Source: Rhodocyclales bacterium RIFCSPLOWO2_02_FULL_63_24 (GTDB lineage Bacteria > Pseudomonadota > Gammaproteobacteria > Burkholderiales > Rhodocyclaceae). Taken from it: a stretch of 64,000 bases of DNA. Location: contig MHZX01000119.1 in NCBI GenBank assembly GCA_001828935.1, positions 1 through 64,000 of the forward strand. Direction: 5' to 3'. Position 1 is the stretch's first letter. Each line of letters opens with the position of its first letter. The notes below the pieces were generated by a model. It worked only from the letters and a program-made list of their open reading frames with translations, was not told the origin of the DNA and did not search any database. Shown here piece after piece: positions 34,034 through 46,018 of this stretch. The position numbers and the translations under genes are program-made.

Positions 34034-35356
34034 ATGCGACTCCCCGCTACAACCATGACCTTGCTTGCCGGCCTCGCCTGGTCGTTCGCGGCAGCGGCCG
34101 AGGACGCCCCCGACTATGCAGGCACGACATTGATCGGCGACTGGAACGGCGCCCGCAGCGCGTTATGGCAGAGCGGCGTGGCGCTGGAAGCCGGTCTCAA
34201 GCTCGACAGCCTGCGCAATCGCGGCGGCCTCATGGATGGGGGACAAACGGTCACTCACCTCGAATTGAAACTGCGCGCCGACCTGCAAAAATTGCTCGGC
34301 TGGAACAATGCGGTGGCGTACGTGAACACCGACACCGATGGCGGCGCAGGCATCAACGCACGACGCACCGGCAGCCTGATGGGCGTCAGCAATATCGAGG
34401 TTCCGGTGCAGACCACGAGATTGTTCCATGCCTGGGTGCAGAAGGGATTCATCGACGACCGTCTGTCCGTTCTGGTCGGCATCTACCCGATCGATTCCGA
34501 GTTTTTCACCATGGACTCGGCGGCAACGCTGGTCCATCCTGCCTATGGCACGCCCGCCGACCTGGCGCTGACCAACGCGCCGTCGGTATTCAACAACGCC
34601 GCCTTCGGCATCCGTGGCAAATTGCTGTCCGCGGATCGCGAACTGTATGCCATGGGCGCCCTGATGGACGGCATACCCAATGATCCGGCGCGCCCGAAAG
34701 CCACCGCCATCCGCTTTGCCAAGGGCGACGGCGCGTTCGTCATCGGCGAGCTTGGCTGGATGCCGCTGGAAACCGGCCATACCTTCGAACCTATCGACCC
34801 ATCCAGGGTGAGGCCGACGCCGGAACTCGTGGCCCACGAAAAATACGGCGGCCTCAGCAAGTATGCCATCGGTTTTTGGCGCTACGGCAATCGCGTGCCC
34901 GACCAGCTCGATGTCGATGCCGACGGCAACCCGCTCCAGCGCCGCTCGCAGGGTGGCTATGTGCTGGCCGAACGAAGCCTGTTCAGCCTCGGCGGCGAAA
35001 CCAACCGGGATGTCACGGCCTTCGGTCGCTATACCTTCAGCAGCGGCCATTCGACTTCGATAGACCGCATGTGGAACCTCGGCCTGCGCGTCCGCGGCCC
35101 GCTCGCCAGCAGGCCGGACGACAGTATCGCGCTGGGCTGGACGCGCGGCCGCCTGGCACCGAAGTGGCGCGCCGTGCAGGCAGCCGCCGGCACCGATACA
35201 GTCGCCGCGGAAGAGGCCGTCGAGATCACTTGGCGCGTCGCGATCACGCAATGGTTCCAGGTGCAGCCCAATGTCCAGCATGTCCGTCATCCAGGCGGCG
35301 CAGCAGCGACTCGCAACGCGACGCTGATCGGCGCGCGGATCGAACTCGCTTTCTGA
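34034..35356 (+). CDS. Carbohydrate porin (OprB family)
   Basis: Signal peptide; IGDWNGARSALWQSGVALEAGLKLD; C-terminal IELAF outer-membrane ending. Confidence 0.85.
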   Translation: MRLPATTMTLLAGLAWSFAAAAEDAPDYAGTTLIGDWNGARSALWQSGVALEAGLKLDSLRNRGGLMDGGQTVTHLELKLRADLQKLLGWNNAVAYVNTDTDGGAGINARRTGSLMGVSNIEVPVQTTRLFHAWVQKGFIDDRLSVLVGIYPIDSEFFTMDSAATLVHPAYGTPADLALTNAPSVFNNAAFGIRGKLLSADRELYAMGALMDGIPNDPARPKATAIRFAKGDGAFVIGELGWMPLETGHTFEPIDPSRVRPTPELVAHEKYGGLSKYAIGFWRYGNRVPDQLDVDADGNPLQRRSQGGYVLAERSLFSLGGETNRDVTAFGRYTFSSGHSTSIDRMWNLGLRVRGPLASRPDDSIALGWTRGRLAPKWRAVQAAAGTDTVAAEEAVEITWRVAITQWFQVQPNVQHVRHPGGAAATRNATLIGARIELAF

Positions 35357-35381
35357 GCGCAGGCGAATCCGACGGGTCCGT

Positions 35382-35408
35382 AAAAGTCGGCGCTGGCGGC
35401 ACGGCGCC
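35382..35408. repeat. Dispersed repeat copy AAAAGTCGGCGCTGGCGGCACGGCGCC
   Basis: Intergenic copy; related copies at 595-616, 19281-19299 (minus), 33938-33960 and 56711-56731 (minus). Confidence 0.6.
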
Positions 35409-35441
35409 AATCGGTGTCAGCGCCGCTTGCCGCAGGCTTGT

Positions 35442-37427
35442 CTACTTGAAGGCGATGATGGCCTGATCCACGGCCAGGCTTTCGCCCGGCTTGGCCAGCA
35501 GTTTCTCCACCACGCAGTCGCGCTCGGCCTTGAGCACGTTCTCCATCTTCATGGCCTCGATCTTGGCCAGGATTTCGCCGGCCTTGACCTCCTGTCCCGC
35601 CGCGACGGCGATCTGTGTCAGCAGGCCAGGCATCGGCGAGAGCAGAAACTTCGACATGTCGGGCGCCGCCTTGAGCGGCATCAGCGCGCGCAACTCGGCG
35701 GTGCGCGCCGACATCACCTGCATGTCGGCCTGCACGCCCCAATGGAACAGCCGATAGACCAGCCCGCGCCGCTCGATCTGCATGCAGATCGCCAGGCCGT
35801 TGAGCGTCGCCACATACAGCGGATCGCCAAATTGCCAATCGGAGCGCAACTCATAGCGCTCGCCGGCAAAACTGACATCCCAGCCGCCGTCGGCCTCGAT
35901 CACCTTGGCCTGGTACTGGGTAGCCCCCAGTGCCACGACGAAATCCTCGCCGGCGACAAATTCATGTCCCGGCATCTGCCCGGAGATGGTCGCATTGCGC
36001 GCCAGATACTGGCGGTGAATCGCCGCCGCGACTGCCACCAGCATCGCCGGATCGTCGTGCGGCACGTCGGCGGCATTGAAGCCCTTGGGATACTGCTCGG
36101 CGATCAGCCCGGTGTTGAAGTCGCCAGAGAGGAAGCGCGGATTCTGCATCAGCGCGGCCTGGAAGGCGATGTTGGAGGCGACACCGCGGATCACGAACTG
36201 GTTCAATGCATCCCGCATGCGAGCGATGGCCTGGTCGCGGGTCGAAGCATGAACGATCAGCTTGGCGATCATCGAGTCGTAGAACATCGAGATCTCGCCG
36301 CCCTCATAGACGCCGGTATCGACGCGCACGCCATGCACTTCCGGCGGCGGCAGGTACTTGACCAGGCGGCCGGTGGACGGCAGGAAGCCGCGGAAGGGGT
36401 CCTCGGCGTTGATCCGGCATTCCATGGCCCAGCCGTCAAGCTTGACCTGGTCCTGGCTGAAAGGCAGCTTCTCGCCAGCGGCAACGCGGATCATCAACTC
36501 CACCAGATCCAGGCCGGTGATCAGTTCGGTCACCGGATGCTCGACCTGCAGGCGCGTGTTCATTTCCAGGAAGTAGAAGCTCTTGTCCTTGCCGACGACG
36601 AACTCGACGGTGCCGGCGCTCTGGTAGTTCACCGCCTTGGCCAGCGCCACGGCCTGCTCGCCCATGGCCTTGCGTGTCGCCGGGTCGATGAAGGACGAGG
36701 GTGCCTCCTCGATGACTTTCTGGTGGCGGCGCTGCAACGAGCATTCGCGCTCCCACAAATAGATCGTGTTGCCGTGGGCATCGCCGATCAACTGGATCTC
36801 GATGTGGCGCGGCTCCTCGACGAACTTCTCGATAAAAATTCGATCGTCGCCAAAGGCATTCTTGGCTTCCGTGCGGCAAGCGACAAAACCTTCGTGGGCT
36901 TCACGGCTGTTGTAGGCCACGCGCAGGCCTTTGCCGCCGCCGCCGGCGGAGGCCTTGATCATCACCGGATAGCCGATGCCCTTGGCGATCTCCATGGCCT
37001 GCTCCGGCGTGTCGATGGCTTCGTTGTAGCCGGGGATGGTGTTGACCTTCGCCTCGTTCGCCAGCTTCTTCGAGGCGATCTTGTCGCCCATCGCGGCCAT
37101 CGAGTAGTGCTTGGGGCCGATGAAAATGATGCCGTTGTCTTCCAGTTGGCGCGAGAACTCCGGGTTCTCCGAGAGAAAGCCGTAACCCGGATGCACCGCC
37201 TCGGCGCCGGTCTGCTTGCACGCCGCGATGATCTTGTCGATCACCAGATAGGATTCCTTGGAGGGCGGCGCACCGATGCAGACCGCCTCGTCGGCCATCT
37301 CGACATGGCGCGCATCCTTGTCGGCCTCCGAATACACGGCGACCGTGGCAATGCCCATCTTGCGGGCAGTCTTGATGACGCGGCAGGCGATCTCGCCACG
37401 GTTTGCAATCAGAATCTTCTTGAACAT
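35442..37427 (-). CDS. pccA: Acyl-CoA (propionyl-CoA) carboxylase biotin-containing alpha subunit
   Basis: MFKKILIANRGEIACRVIKTARKMGIATVAVYSEAD; C-terminal biotin site EAMKMEN; operon context. Confidence 0.9.
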   Translation of the reverse strand: MFKKILIANRGEIACRVIKTARKMGIATVAVYSEADKDARHVEMADEAVCIGAPPSKESYLVIDKIIAACKQTGAEAVHPGYGFLSENPEFSRQLEDNGIIFIGPKHYSMAAMGDKIASKKLANEAKVNTIPGYNEAIDTPEQAMEIAKGIGYPVMIKASAGGGGKGLRVAYNSREAHEGFVACRTEAKNAFGDDRIFIEKFVEEPRHIEIQLIGDAHGNTIYLWERECSLQRRHQKVIEEAPSSFIDPATRKAMGEQAVALAKAVNYQSAGTVEFVVGKDKSFYFLEMNTRLQVEHPVTELITGLDLVELMIRVAAGEKLPFSQDQVKLDGWAMECRINAEDPFRGFLPSTGRLVKYLPPPEVHGVRVDTGVYEGGEISMFYDSMIAKLIVHASTRDQAIARMRDALNQFVIRGVASNIAFQAALMQNPRFLSGDFNTGLIAEQYPKGFNAADVPHDDPAMLVAVAAAIHRQYLARNATISGQMPGHEFVAGEDFVVALGATQYQAKVIEADGGWDVSFAGERYELRSDWQFGDPLYVATLNGLAICMQIERRGLVYRLFHWGVQADMQVMSARTAELRALMPLKAAPDMSKFLLSPMPGLLTQIAVAAGQEVKAGEILAKIEAMKMENVLKAERDCVVEKLLAKPGESLAVDQAIIAFK

Positions 37428-37444
37428 GTTTTTGTCTCCGACGC

Positions 37445-38977
<1,533 letters not shown>

Positions 38978-39000
38978 ACGAAAACCTCCGATCGAACAAA

Positions 39001-40014
39001 CTAGGAATGAGGGGTCATCAACCCAAGCAGGCGCCGCGCGGCCGCCGTCGGTGTGGTCATACCGGTCTCGACGGAAACTGAGAGCTCGGCCAGGGCTGCC
39101 TTCACGACGGAATGCTCGCGAAAGCGGCTGCGCAAGCCCGAATCGATCTGCTGCCACATCCAGGCCAGCGCCTGGTGGCGCCGCCGCGCCGCGAACTCGC
39201 CGGTGGCCGTCAGGGAACTTCTGAACGTTTCGATCACCTGCCAGAATTCGGCAAGGCCGTCCTTGCGCATGGCCGAGAGCGTCAGCACCGGTGGCTGCCA
39301 GTTGGGCGAAGCCGGATGCAGCATCGACAAGGCCGAGCGCATCTGCGCCGCGGCGAGTTGTGCCGCTGTCGGATCGATGTCGGCCTTGTTGAATACCACC
39401 AAATCGGCGAGCTCCACAATGCCCTTCTTGATCGCCTGCAGGTCGTCGCCGGCATTCGGCAATTGCAGCAGGACAAAAGCGTCGGTCATTCCGGCCACCG
39501 CGGTCTCGGACTGGCCGACGCCGACGGTCTCCACAATGATGACGTCGTAGCCGGCGGCCTCGCACAGCAGCACGGCCTCGCGCGTGTGCTCGGCGACGCC
39601 GCCGAGGCTACCGGAGGACGGCGACGGACGGATGAAGGCGGCGGTCTGCTGCGAGAGCTTTTCCATGCGCGTCTTGTCGCCGAGGATCGAACCGCCATGC
39701 ACCGTCGATGAAGGATCGACCGCCAGCACCGCAACGCGATGACCGTTGTCGATCAGGTACATGCCCAGCGCTTCGACGAAGGTCGACTTGCCGACCCCGG
39801 GCACGCCCGAGATGCCGAGCCGGATGGAGCGGCCGGTATGCGGCAGCAGCGTGTCGAGCAGCTTCTGCGCCCGCTGCCGATGCTCGGGACGGGTCGACTC
39901 GACCAGCGTGATGGCCTTGGCCAAAGCGCGCCGGCTGCCGGCCAGCACGCCATCGACCAGGGCCGTATCCTTCGCGTCCACCCCGGATTGACCCAGTTCG
40001 GGCATCGGTTGCAT
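39001..40014 (-). CDS. meaB: Methylmalonyl-CoA mutase-associated GTPase MeaB
   Basis: [48 protein letters not shown]. Confidence 0.94.
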   Translation of the reverse strand: MQPMPELGQSGVDAKDTALVDGVLAGSRRALAKAITLVESTRPEHRQRAQKLLDTLLPHTGRSIRLGISGVPGVGKSTFVEALGMYLIDNGHRVAVLAVDPSSTVHGGSILGDKTRMEKLSQQTAAFIRPSPSSGSLGGVAEHTREAVLLCEAAGYDVIIVETVGVGQSETAVAGMTDAFVLLQLPNAGDDLQAIKKGIVELADLVVFNKADIDPTAAQLAAAQMRSALSMLHPASPNWQPPVLTLSAMRKDGLAEFWQVIETFRSSLTATGEFAARRRHQALAWMWQQIDSGLRSRFREHSVVKAALAELSVSVETGMTTPTAAARRLLGLMTPHS

Positions 40015-40022
40015 TGCTTGGA

Positions 40023-42188
40023 TCAGGCGCTGGCCGGCAGATGCGCGGCGCGGATGGCGCGCAGCACTTCGTGGGCGCATTGCGGAATCGGCGTGCCCGG
40101 GCCGAAGATGCCGGCGGCGCCGTCCTTGTACAACTGCGCATAGTCTTGCGCCGGGATCACCCCGCCAACGAACACCACGATATCGTCGGCTCCTTGATCT
40201 CGCAGCGCCTTGATCAACGCCGGCACCAGCGTCTTGTGGCCGGCCGCCAGCGTGGAAACCCCGATGGCATGGACATCGTTCTCCACGGCCTGGCGCGCCG
40301 CCTCTTCCGGGGTCTGGAACAGCGGGCCGACGTCGACGTCGAAGCCGAGGTCGGCGAAGGCCGTGGCCACCACCTTGGCGCCGCGGTCATGGCCGTCCTG
40401 ACCGAGCTTGGCGATCATGATGCGCGGCCGGCGCCCTTCGGCGGCGGCGAAATTGTCGATCAGGTCGCGGATTTCCTTCATGGTGCCGTCCTCGCCGAAG
40501 GCTGCGCTATACACGCCAGAAACGGTTTGCGTGGTGGCGCGATGGCGGCCATAGACCGCCTCCAGCGCGTCCGAAATTTCGCCGACTGTAGCACGCAGGC
40601 GGCTGGCCTTGATCGCCAGGTCGAGCAGGTTGCCGCTGCCGGTTTTTGCCGCATCGGTCAGGGCCGCCAGCGCCGACTGCACGGCCGCCGCGTCGCGCGT
40701 GGCGCGGATTTTCTTGAGGCGCACGATCTGGCCGTCGCGCACGGCATGGTTGTCGACGTCGAGGATTTCGATTGGCGCTTCTTCCTTGAGCTTGTATTTG
40801 TTCACGCCGACGATCACGTCCTTGCCGGAATCAATGCGGGCCTGTTTCTCGGCCGCGCATTTCTCGATCTGTAGCTTGGCCCAGCCGCTTTGCACCGCCT
40901 GGGTCATGCCGCCCATCTTGTCCACGTCCTCGATGATGCGCCAGGCTTCGTCGGCGATGTCCTGGGTCAGCTTTTCCATCATGTAACTGCCGGCCCAGGG
41001 ATCGATGACGCTGGTGATGTGGGTCTCTTCCTGGATGATGAGCTGGGTGTTGCGCGCGATGCGCGAGGAGAACTCGGTCGGTAGCGCGATGGCTTCGTCG
41101 AGCGAATTGGTATGCAGGGATTGCGTGCCGCCGAATACCGCCGCCATCGCTTCGATAGTGGTGCGCACCACGTTGTTGTAGGGGTCCTGCTCGGTCAGCG
41201 ACCAGCCCGAGGTCTGGCAATGGGTGCGCAGCATCAGCGACTTCGGATTCTTCGGTTGGAACTCCTTCATGATCCGCCACCAGAGCAGGCGCGCGGCGCG
41301 CATTTTGGCGATTTCGAGATAGAAATTCATGCCGATAGCCCAGAAAAAGCTTAAGCGCCCGGCGAAGGCATCGACATCCATGCCGGAGGCCAGCGCCGTC
41401 TTGACGTACTCGCGGCCGTCGGCCAAGGTGAAGGCCAGTTCCAGCGCCTGGGTCGCGCCGGCTTCCTGCATGTGGTAGCCGGAGATCGAGATCGAGTTGA
41501 ACTTCGGCATGTTCTGCGCGGTGTAGCCGATGATGTCGGCGATGATGCGCATCGAGGGCTCGGGCGGATAGATGTAGGTGTTGCGAACCATGAACTCCTT
41601 GAGAATGTCGTTCTGGATCGTCCCCGAGAGCTGCTCCTGCGCGACGCCCTGCTCTTCCGCGGCGACCACATAGCCGGCGAGGATGGGCAGCACGGCGCCG
41701 TTCATGGTCATCGACACCGAAATCTTGTCCAGTGGAATGCCGTCGAACAGGATCTTCATGTCCTCCACCGAGTCGATCGCCACGCCGGCCTTGCCGACAT
41801 CCCCCGTGACCCGCGGGTGGTCCGAGTCATAGCCGCGATGGGTGGCGAGGTCGAAGGCCACCGAGACGCCCTGGCCGCCGGCGGCCAGCGCCTGGCGATA
41901 GAAGGCGTTGGACGCCTCGGCGGTCGAGAAACCGGCGTACTGGCGGATGGTCCACGGCCGCACCGCGTACATCGTGGCCTGCGGCCCGCGCAGGAAGGGC
42001 GCGAAACCCGGCAGGGTATCGGCGTAGGGCAGGTTCTCGACATCGGCCTTGGTATAAAGCGGCTTGACGGTCAGGCCTTCCGGCGTCACCCAGTTCAGGC
42101 GGGATACGTCGCCCTCCGGCGTCGACTTGGCAGCGGCCTTGGTCCAAGCCTCGATCGAAGGAATATTGACTTCGGGTGCCTTGCTCAT
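40023..42188 (-). CDS. scpA: Methylmalonyl-CoA mutase
   Basis: 721 aa; [33 protein letters not shown]12-binding [29 protein letters not shown]. Confidence 0.96.
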   Translation of the reverse strand: MSKAPEVNIPSIEAWTKAAAKSTPEGDVSRLNWVTPEGLTVKPLYTKADVENLPYADTLPGFAPFLRGPQATMYAVRPWTIRQYAGFSTAEASNAFYRQALAAGGQGVSVAFDLATHRGYDSDHPRVTGDVGKAGVAIDSVEDMKILFDGIPLDKISVSMTMNGAVLPILAGYVVAAEEQGVAQEQLSGTIQNDILKEFMVRNTYIYPPEPSMRIIADIIGYTAQNMPKFNSISISGYHMQEAGATQALELAFTLADGREYVKTALASGMDVDAFAGRLSFFWAIGMNFYLEIAKMRAARLLWWRIMKEFQPKNPKSLMLRTHCQTSGWSLTEQDPYNNVVRTTIEAMAAVFGGTQSLHTNSLDEAIALPTEFSSRIARNTQLIIQEETHITSVIDPWAGSYMMEKLTQDIADEAWRIIEDVDKMGGMTQAVQSGWAKLQIEKCAAEKQARIDSGKDVIVGVNKYKLKEEAPIEILDVDNHAVRDGQIVRLKKIRATRDAAAVQSALAALTDAAKTGSGNLLDLAIKASRLRATVGEISDALEAVYGRHRATTQTVSGVYSAAFGEDGTMKEIRDLIDNFAAAEGRRPRIMIAKLGQDGHDRGAKVVATAFADLGFDVDVGPLFQTPEEAARQAVENDVHAIGVSTLAAGHKTLVPALIKALRDQGADDIVVFVGGVIPAQDYAQLYKDGAAGIFGPGTPIPQCAHEVLRAIRAAHLPASA

Positions 42189-42264
42189 GGTTCTGCCCTT
42201 TCTGCTGCATCATTTCCTGCGGAACGAAAGATGCGGTTGACTTCCAGACGAGGACATATGATAC

Positions 42265-42286
42265 TGCATTCATAATTATGAATGCA
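42265..42286. promoter_or_regulatory. Perfect 22-bp palindrome TGCATTCATAATTATGAATGCA (probable GntR operator)
   Basis: Read directly; spans the proposed gntR start codon (42278) and sits between divergent gntR and the mcm operon. Confidence 0.8.
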
Positions 42287-42949
42287 AGACCGTCCTCGCA
42301 TATTCTCACCGCCCCCGCTCTCTACGAGCAGGTGGCTGAGCGTCTGCGGGCAAGAATCTTTGCCCACGAGCTACCGCCTGGCGGTTGGATAGACGAGCAA
42401 GCGCTCGCTTTGGAGTATGGGATCAGCCGTACGCCGCTGCGTGAAGCGCTAAAGGTGCTGGCCGCCGAAGGCTTGGTGATACTCAAGCCGCGGCGCGGCT
42501 GCTACGTGACGCAACTCTCCGAACAGGACATCGACGAGGTCTTCCCGGTGATGGCAATGCTCGAAGGCCGGGTCGCCGAAGAAGCGGCGCGCCGTGCCAC
42601 CAGCGCCGACTTTGCCCGACTCGCCTCGATCCACGATGAACTCGAACATCATGCGGCGGCCAACGATACCGACCGCTTTTTTGAGGCCAACCAACGCTTT
42701 CACACCGCCTTGCAGGAAATCGCCGGCAATCGCTATCTGGCGCAGTTGATCGACGACGCGCGCAAGGTCATCAAGCTCACCCGTCGCGATTCGCTGCGCC
42801 TGGAAGGCCGCCTGAAGCAATCGCTGGCGGAACACCGCGCTATCCTCGACGCCTTGCGCGCCAAAGACGCCGCCCTGGCAGGGCGGCGCATGCACGATCA
42901 TCTGCTGTCCGGCCGCGCGGCCCTGGCGCGGCTGGCAACTGCCGGCTGA
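42278..42949 (+). CDS. GntR-family (FadR/FCD type) transcriptional regulator
   Basis: ALYEQVAERLRARIFAHELPPGGWIDEQALALEYGISRTPLREALKVLAAEGLVILKPRRGCYV wHTH plus FCD-like C-terminal domain. Confidence 0.92.
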   Translation: MNARPSSHILTAPALYEQVAERLRARIFAHELPPGGWIDEQALALEYGISRTPLREALKVLAAEGLVILKPRRGCYVTQLSEQDIDEVFPVMAMLEGRVAEEAARRATSADFARLASIHDELEHHAAANDTDRFFEANQRFHTALQEIAGNRYLAQLIDDARKVIKLTRRDSLRLEGRLKQSLAEHRAILDALRAKDAALAGRRMHDHLLSGRAALARLATAG

Positions 42950-43654
42950 TCAGGCAAACAGGCTGATCCCGGACGTGCTGCCGGTCGCAGGCGGCGGATA
43001 GGATCTGGCCAGTACCTCACGCGTCGCGTTGCCGGTGGCGTCGGATGGCCCGACATTGCCGATGCCGTCGCTGCGCCGAGTCTGTTCTGCGCGCTGCGCT
43101 GCGGCTTTTTCCGCCAGTTCAAGAACCTGCTGTTGCGCCAGGCCCGCGTAGCCCATCTGCTCGATTCGACTTCCAATGGCGGCCACCCGGTAGTCCTGCG
43201 GGCTCGGCTCGGCGGGCGCCAGCGCAACAATCCGGATGCGCTGCCCCTTGTCGATATTCGCCTCGGGCGCTTGTTCCGGCGATGTGTCGATTCCAACTTC
43301 GCCGGCGACCGCGTAGGACTTGCCATCCGGACCGTAGGTATAGCTGAAATTCGCCGCACTGGTGACCACCCCCGCCCCCACCCTGAGGTGAGCCGCCTCG
43401 TGCGCACGTACCTCCTGATCGATGCGCGCCAACGCGGCAACCTGGCGCTTTTGTTCGGGCGTCAGCTGCGTCGCCGAGGACTTGCTTTCGGGCTTGGCGG
43501 ACACCGTGGTCTCGAAGCTGGCATCCGCTTTGGGCTCAACATCCCCCCTGCCGTGTGGCAAAGCAACTTCTAACTGCTTACGGCCAGCAATCCACTGCGT
43601 GCTTGTCGCCGCAGACAGTCCGGCAACGATGGGCGAAACGTTCAAGGTAGCCAT
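42950..43654 (-). CDS. SprA-related / putative metalloprotease family protein
   Basis: QEVRAHEAAHLRVGAGVVTSAANFSYTYGPDGKSYAVAGEVGIDTSP; HExxH-type motif HEAAH. Confidence 0.7.
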   Translation of the reverse strand: MATLNVSPIVAGLSAATSTQWIAGRKQLEVALPHGRGDVEPKADASFETTVSAKPESKSSATQLTPEQKRQVAALARIDQEVRAHEAAHLRVGAGVVTSAANFSYTYGPDGKSYAVAGEVGIDTSPEQAPEANIDKGQRIRIVALAPAEPSPQDYRVAAIGSRIEQMGYAGLAQQQVLELAEKAAAQRAEQTRRSDGIGNVGPSDATGNATREVLARSYPPPATGSTSGISLFA

Positions 43655-43692
43655 ACAGACCCTTATTGGGTCGAACCTTCTAATTTCATAGA

Positions 43693-43716
43693 CTATTTCC
43701 CGGGAAATGGAAATAG
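43693..43716. promoter_or_regulatory. Inverted repeat CTATTTCC-cgggaaat-GGAAATAG
   Basis: 8-bp arms; also contains the palindrome ATTTCCCGGGAAAT; between divergent SprA-like and glycosyltransferase genes. Confidence 0.45.
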
Positions 43717-43801
43717 GGATGTCGATTGCGGCCGAATGCCCGCAACATCACAGGTCGGGCGGCGCTGCGCGGTAACATCCGCCAATCCGCGCACTCCGGT
43801 A

Positions 43802-45361
43802 ATGGAAACTGTCGTTATGACGCTGTTGCTCGATGCACTCGACCGAACCTTGAGGGAGCCCCGCTGTGCGCAGCGCTGGCACGGCCTGATGGCAATCTGG
43901 CTTGAATCCCGGGACCCGTCGGCACGGCAGTCCGTACTGGATGTCCTTGACGGCCCGCCGAACGACGATGTAAGCGCGGATATCCTGCGCCTGACGTTTC
44001 TTGCCGGCGCCACCGGCCAATCGCGGTTCGACGACACTGCTGCGGTTCGGGTGCTTGCAGCGGAGCCGACCGACCCGGATCGACTGGCTGCCTTCATGGC
44101 CTTCCGATGGCTCGGCGCGTTGCAGAACCAAGAGCAGCGGTCGGATTTCGTCGCCACCCTCAAGGCCGGACTTGTGCCGCAAATGGCCAAGCGCCTGATG
44201 CAGAGTGCAGTTCAGGTGCTTCCCCCAGGTTTTTCCCCGCGCACGACGCACGAAATCCGGCGAGCGGCGGTCGTGGTTCCCTATGTCGGCCACCAGTTCC
44301 ATACTCCCAGCATGATGGCAGTACACCAATGCGCGGTACTCGCGCGCGAAGGCTGTCAGGTGCATATATTTTCCGCCCAGGAGTTGATGCCGCCCGACGC
44401 GTCGCAGTTTCGCGGCGACGGCCGCGATTTGGTGCTGCCGCCCCTGGACACGCAAGCCTGGGCAAACATCCTGCCGAAGGGGGTTGGCATGAGCATCAGC
44501 GACAGCCGCTACAGCCTGCCGGGGCGTTGGCGCAACCTGATGCCCTTGCTGGCCAAGTTCGATCCCGATGTGGTGCTCCTGGTCGGGCTCTATTCGCCGC
44601 TCGCGGCAGCCCTATATACGGTCCGTCCGATGGCGGGAATCAGCGTCAATACCGTGGCGCCGATCGCTCCCCTGGATGTCTGGCTGACCGCCGATCCGGA
44701 TATTGAACACCGGGAAGCGTGGGGCGAAATGTTCTCGCCGCCGCAGCCGGTCTTTCACCCCTACCGGGTGACTCGTTCATCGCAGCAATGGCGTCTGACC
44801 CGGACCGAACTCGAACTGGACGCAACGACGGTGATCTGGATCACCGCCGGCTTCCGCCTGGAACATGAGATAAAGGGCGACTGGGCCAACCGCATGTTGC
44901 GGCTGTTATCGCGCCACCCTCAGGTCGTCTGGCTTCTGATAGGAGGTGAAGGCAAACTGCCGTCGGCCTTGTCGCAGGCGGCACCGGGAAGCGTACGGAG
45001 TTTGCCGACCCGCAACGATGTGCCCGCCATCTTGCGCTGCTCGGATGTCTATGTGAATCCGCCGCGTATGGGCGGCGGATTCAGCGTCGCCGAAGCTATG
45101 GCAGAAGGCTTGCCGGTGGTAGCGTTCGCGGATTCGGACGGCGGCGACAAAGTGGGCGATCTGGCGCTGCCGGACATGAACGCCTACCTGGAGCGCTTGG
45201 CGGCCCTGACAGAAAACCCCGTCCTGCGCCACGATATGGGTGATGCCTTGCGGAGACGCTTTGTCGAGCGCATTGATCTCGACGCCTCGGGTGCGGCGCT
45301 GGTGGCCGCCTGTCAGCAAGCCGCCGAACTCGCCAAAATGCGGCTTATAGAACTTTCCTGA
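43802..45361 (+). CDS. Glycosyltransferase (GT4/GT1-like)
   Basis: C-terminal VWLLIGGEGKLPSALSQAAPGSVRSLPTRNDVPAILRCSDVYVNPPRMGGGFSVAEAMAEGLPVVAFADSDGGDKV. Confidence 0.75.
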   Translation: METVVMTLLLDALDRTLREPRCAQRWHGLMAIWLESRDPSARQSVLDVLDGPPNDDVSADILRLTFLAGATGQSRFDDTAAVRVLAAEPTDPDRLAAFMAFRWLGALQNQEQRSDFVATLKAGLVPQMAKRLMQSAVQVLPPGFSPRTTHEIRRAAVVVPYVGHQFHTPSMMAVHQCAVLAREGCQVHIFSAQELMPPDASQFRGDGRDLVLPPLDTQAWANILPKGVGMSISDSRYSLPGRWRNLMPLLAKFDPDVVLLVGLYSPLAAALYTVRPMAGISVNTVAPIAPLDVWLTADPDIEHREAWGEMFSPPQPVFHPYRVTRSSQQWRLTRTELELDATTVIWITAGFRLEHEIKGDWANRMLRLLSRHPQVVWLLIGGEGKLPSALSQAAPGSVRSLPTRNDVPAILRCSDVYVNPPRMGGGFSVAEAMAEGLPVVAFADSDGGDKVGDLALPDMNAYLERLAALTENPVLRHDMGDALRRRFVERIDLDASGAALVAACQQAAELAKMRLIELS

Positions 45362-46016
45362 ACTTGGCGGGAATTCCCAACACCAGGACGTCATCGGGCA
45401 CATCTTCAGTGGCCACGGCCCCGGCGCCGACAAACGCGCCATTGCCAATCACCAGCCGCTCCAGCAAGGTTGCGCCGATGGCAATCGTGACGCCGCTGCC
45501 GATTCGAGACAGCCCGCCCAGATTGGCCCCCGGCTGGATTCGCGAATAGGTGCCGATATGGGTATCGTGACCGATCGTCACGCCCCGGTTGACGAAGACA
45601 TGATCGTCGAGATGTACGCCTGGGCCGATCACGCTGTTGGCCCCGACGAAAACGCCCTGTCCGAGCTGCGCCAACGGCGACACATAGGCCGTAGGATGAA
45701 TCAGGGTATGGTAGCGGAGGCCGAAGCGGCGTTCCAGTTCCGCTGCCAGATTGATGCGGGTCGGCGTGGTCGGACCCAGCAGGTAAAGCTCGTCGGCACC
45801 GGGTTGAAAGGTTTCCAGGGATTCCACCTGTGGCGGGTCGCAAAGCCCTTCCAGAGCAGCAATGCGGGCGGCCAGTGGAATATCCCGGGCGCCGCTCGAT
45901 TCGGGCAAGTGCAACACCACCTTGGCGAGCTCCAAGCCATTGGCCAAGGCGCAATCAAAGAGGTCGGAAACGATGTTGCTGGCGCCGAAAATTACCAGCC
46001 GACCAGGCGCAGCCAT
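45345..46016 (-). CDS. NeuD-like sugar O-/N-acyltransferase (left-handed beta-helix hexapeptide repeats)
   Basis: LVIFGASNIVSDLFDCA; IHPTAYVSPLAQLGQGVFVGANSVIGPGVHLDDHVFVNRGVTIGHDTHIGTYSRI; converges on the glycosyltransferase with a 17-bp overlap. Confidence 0.85.
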   Translation of the reverse strand: MAAPGRLVIFGASNIVSDLFDCALANGLELAKVVLHLPESSGARDIPLAARIAALEGLCDPPQVESLETFQPGADELYLLGPTTPTRINLAAELERRFGLRYHTLIHPTAYVSPLAQLGQGVFVGANSVIGPGVHLDDHVFVNRGVTIGHDTHIGTYSRIQPGANLGGLSRIGSGVTIAIGATLLERLVIGNGAFVGAGAVATEDVPDDVLVLGIPAKFRKVL

Positions 46017-46018
46017 CT

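Noticed and set aside
32122-34683. 853-aa plus-strand ORF
   Set aside because: Antisense to the GGDEF protein and then runs out of frame into the porin; Gln/Arg-rich low-complexity composition.
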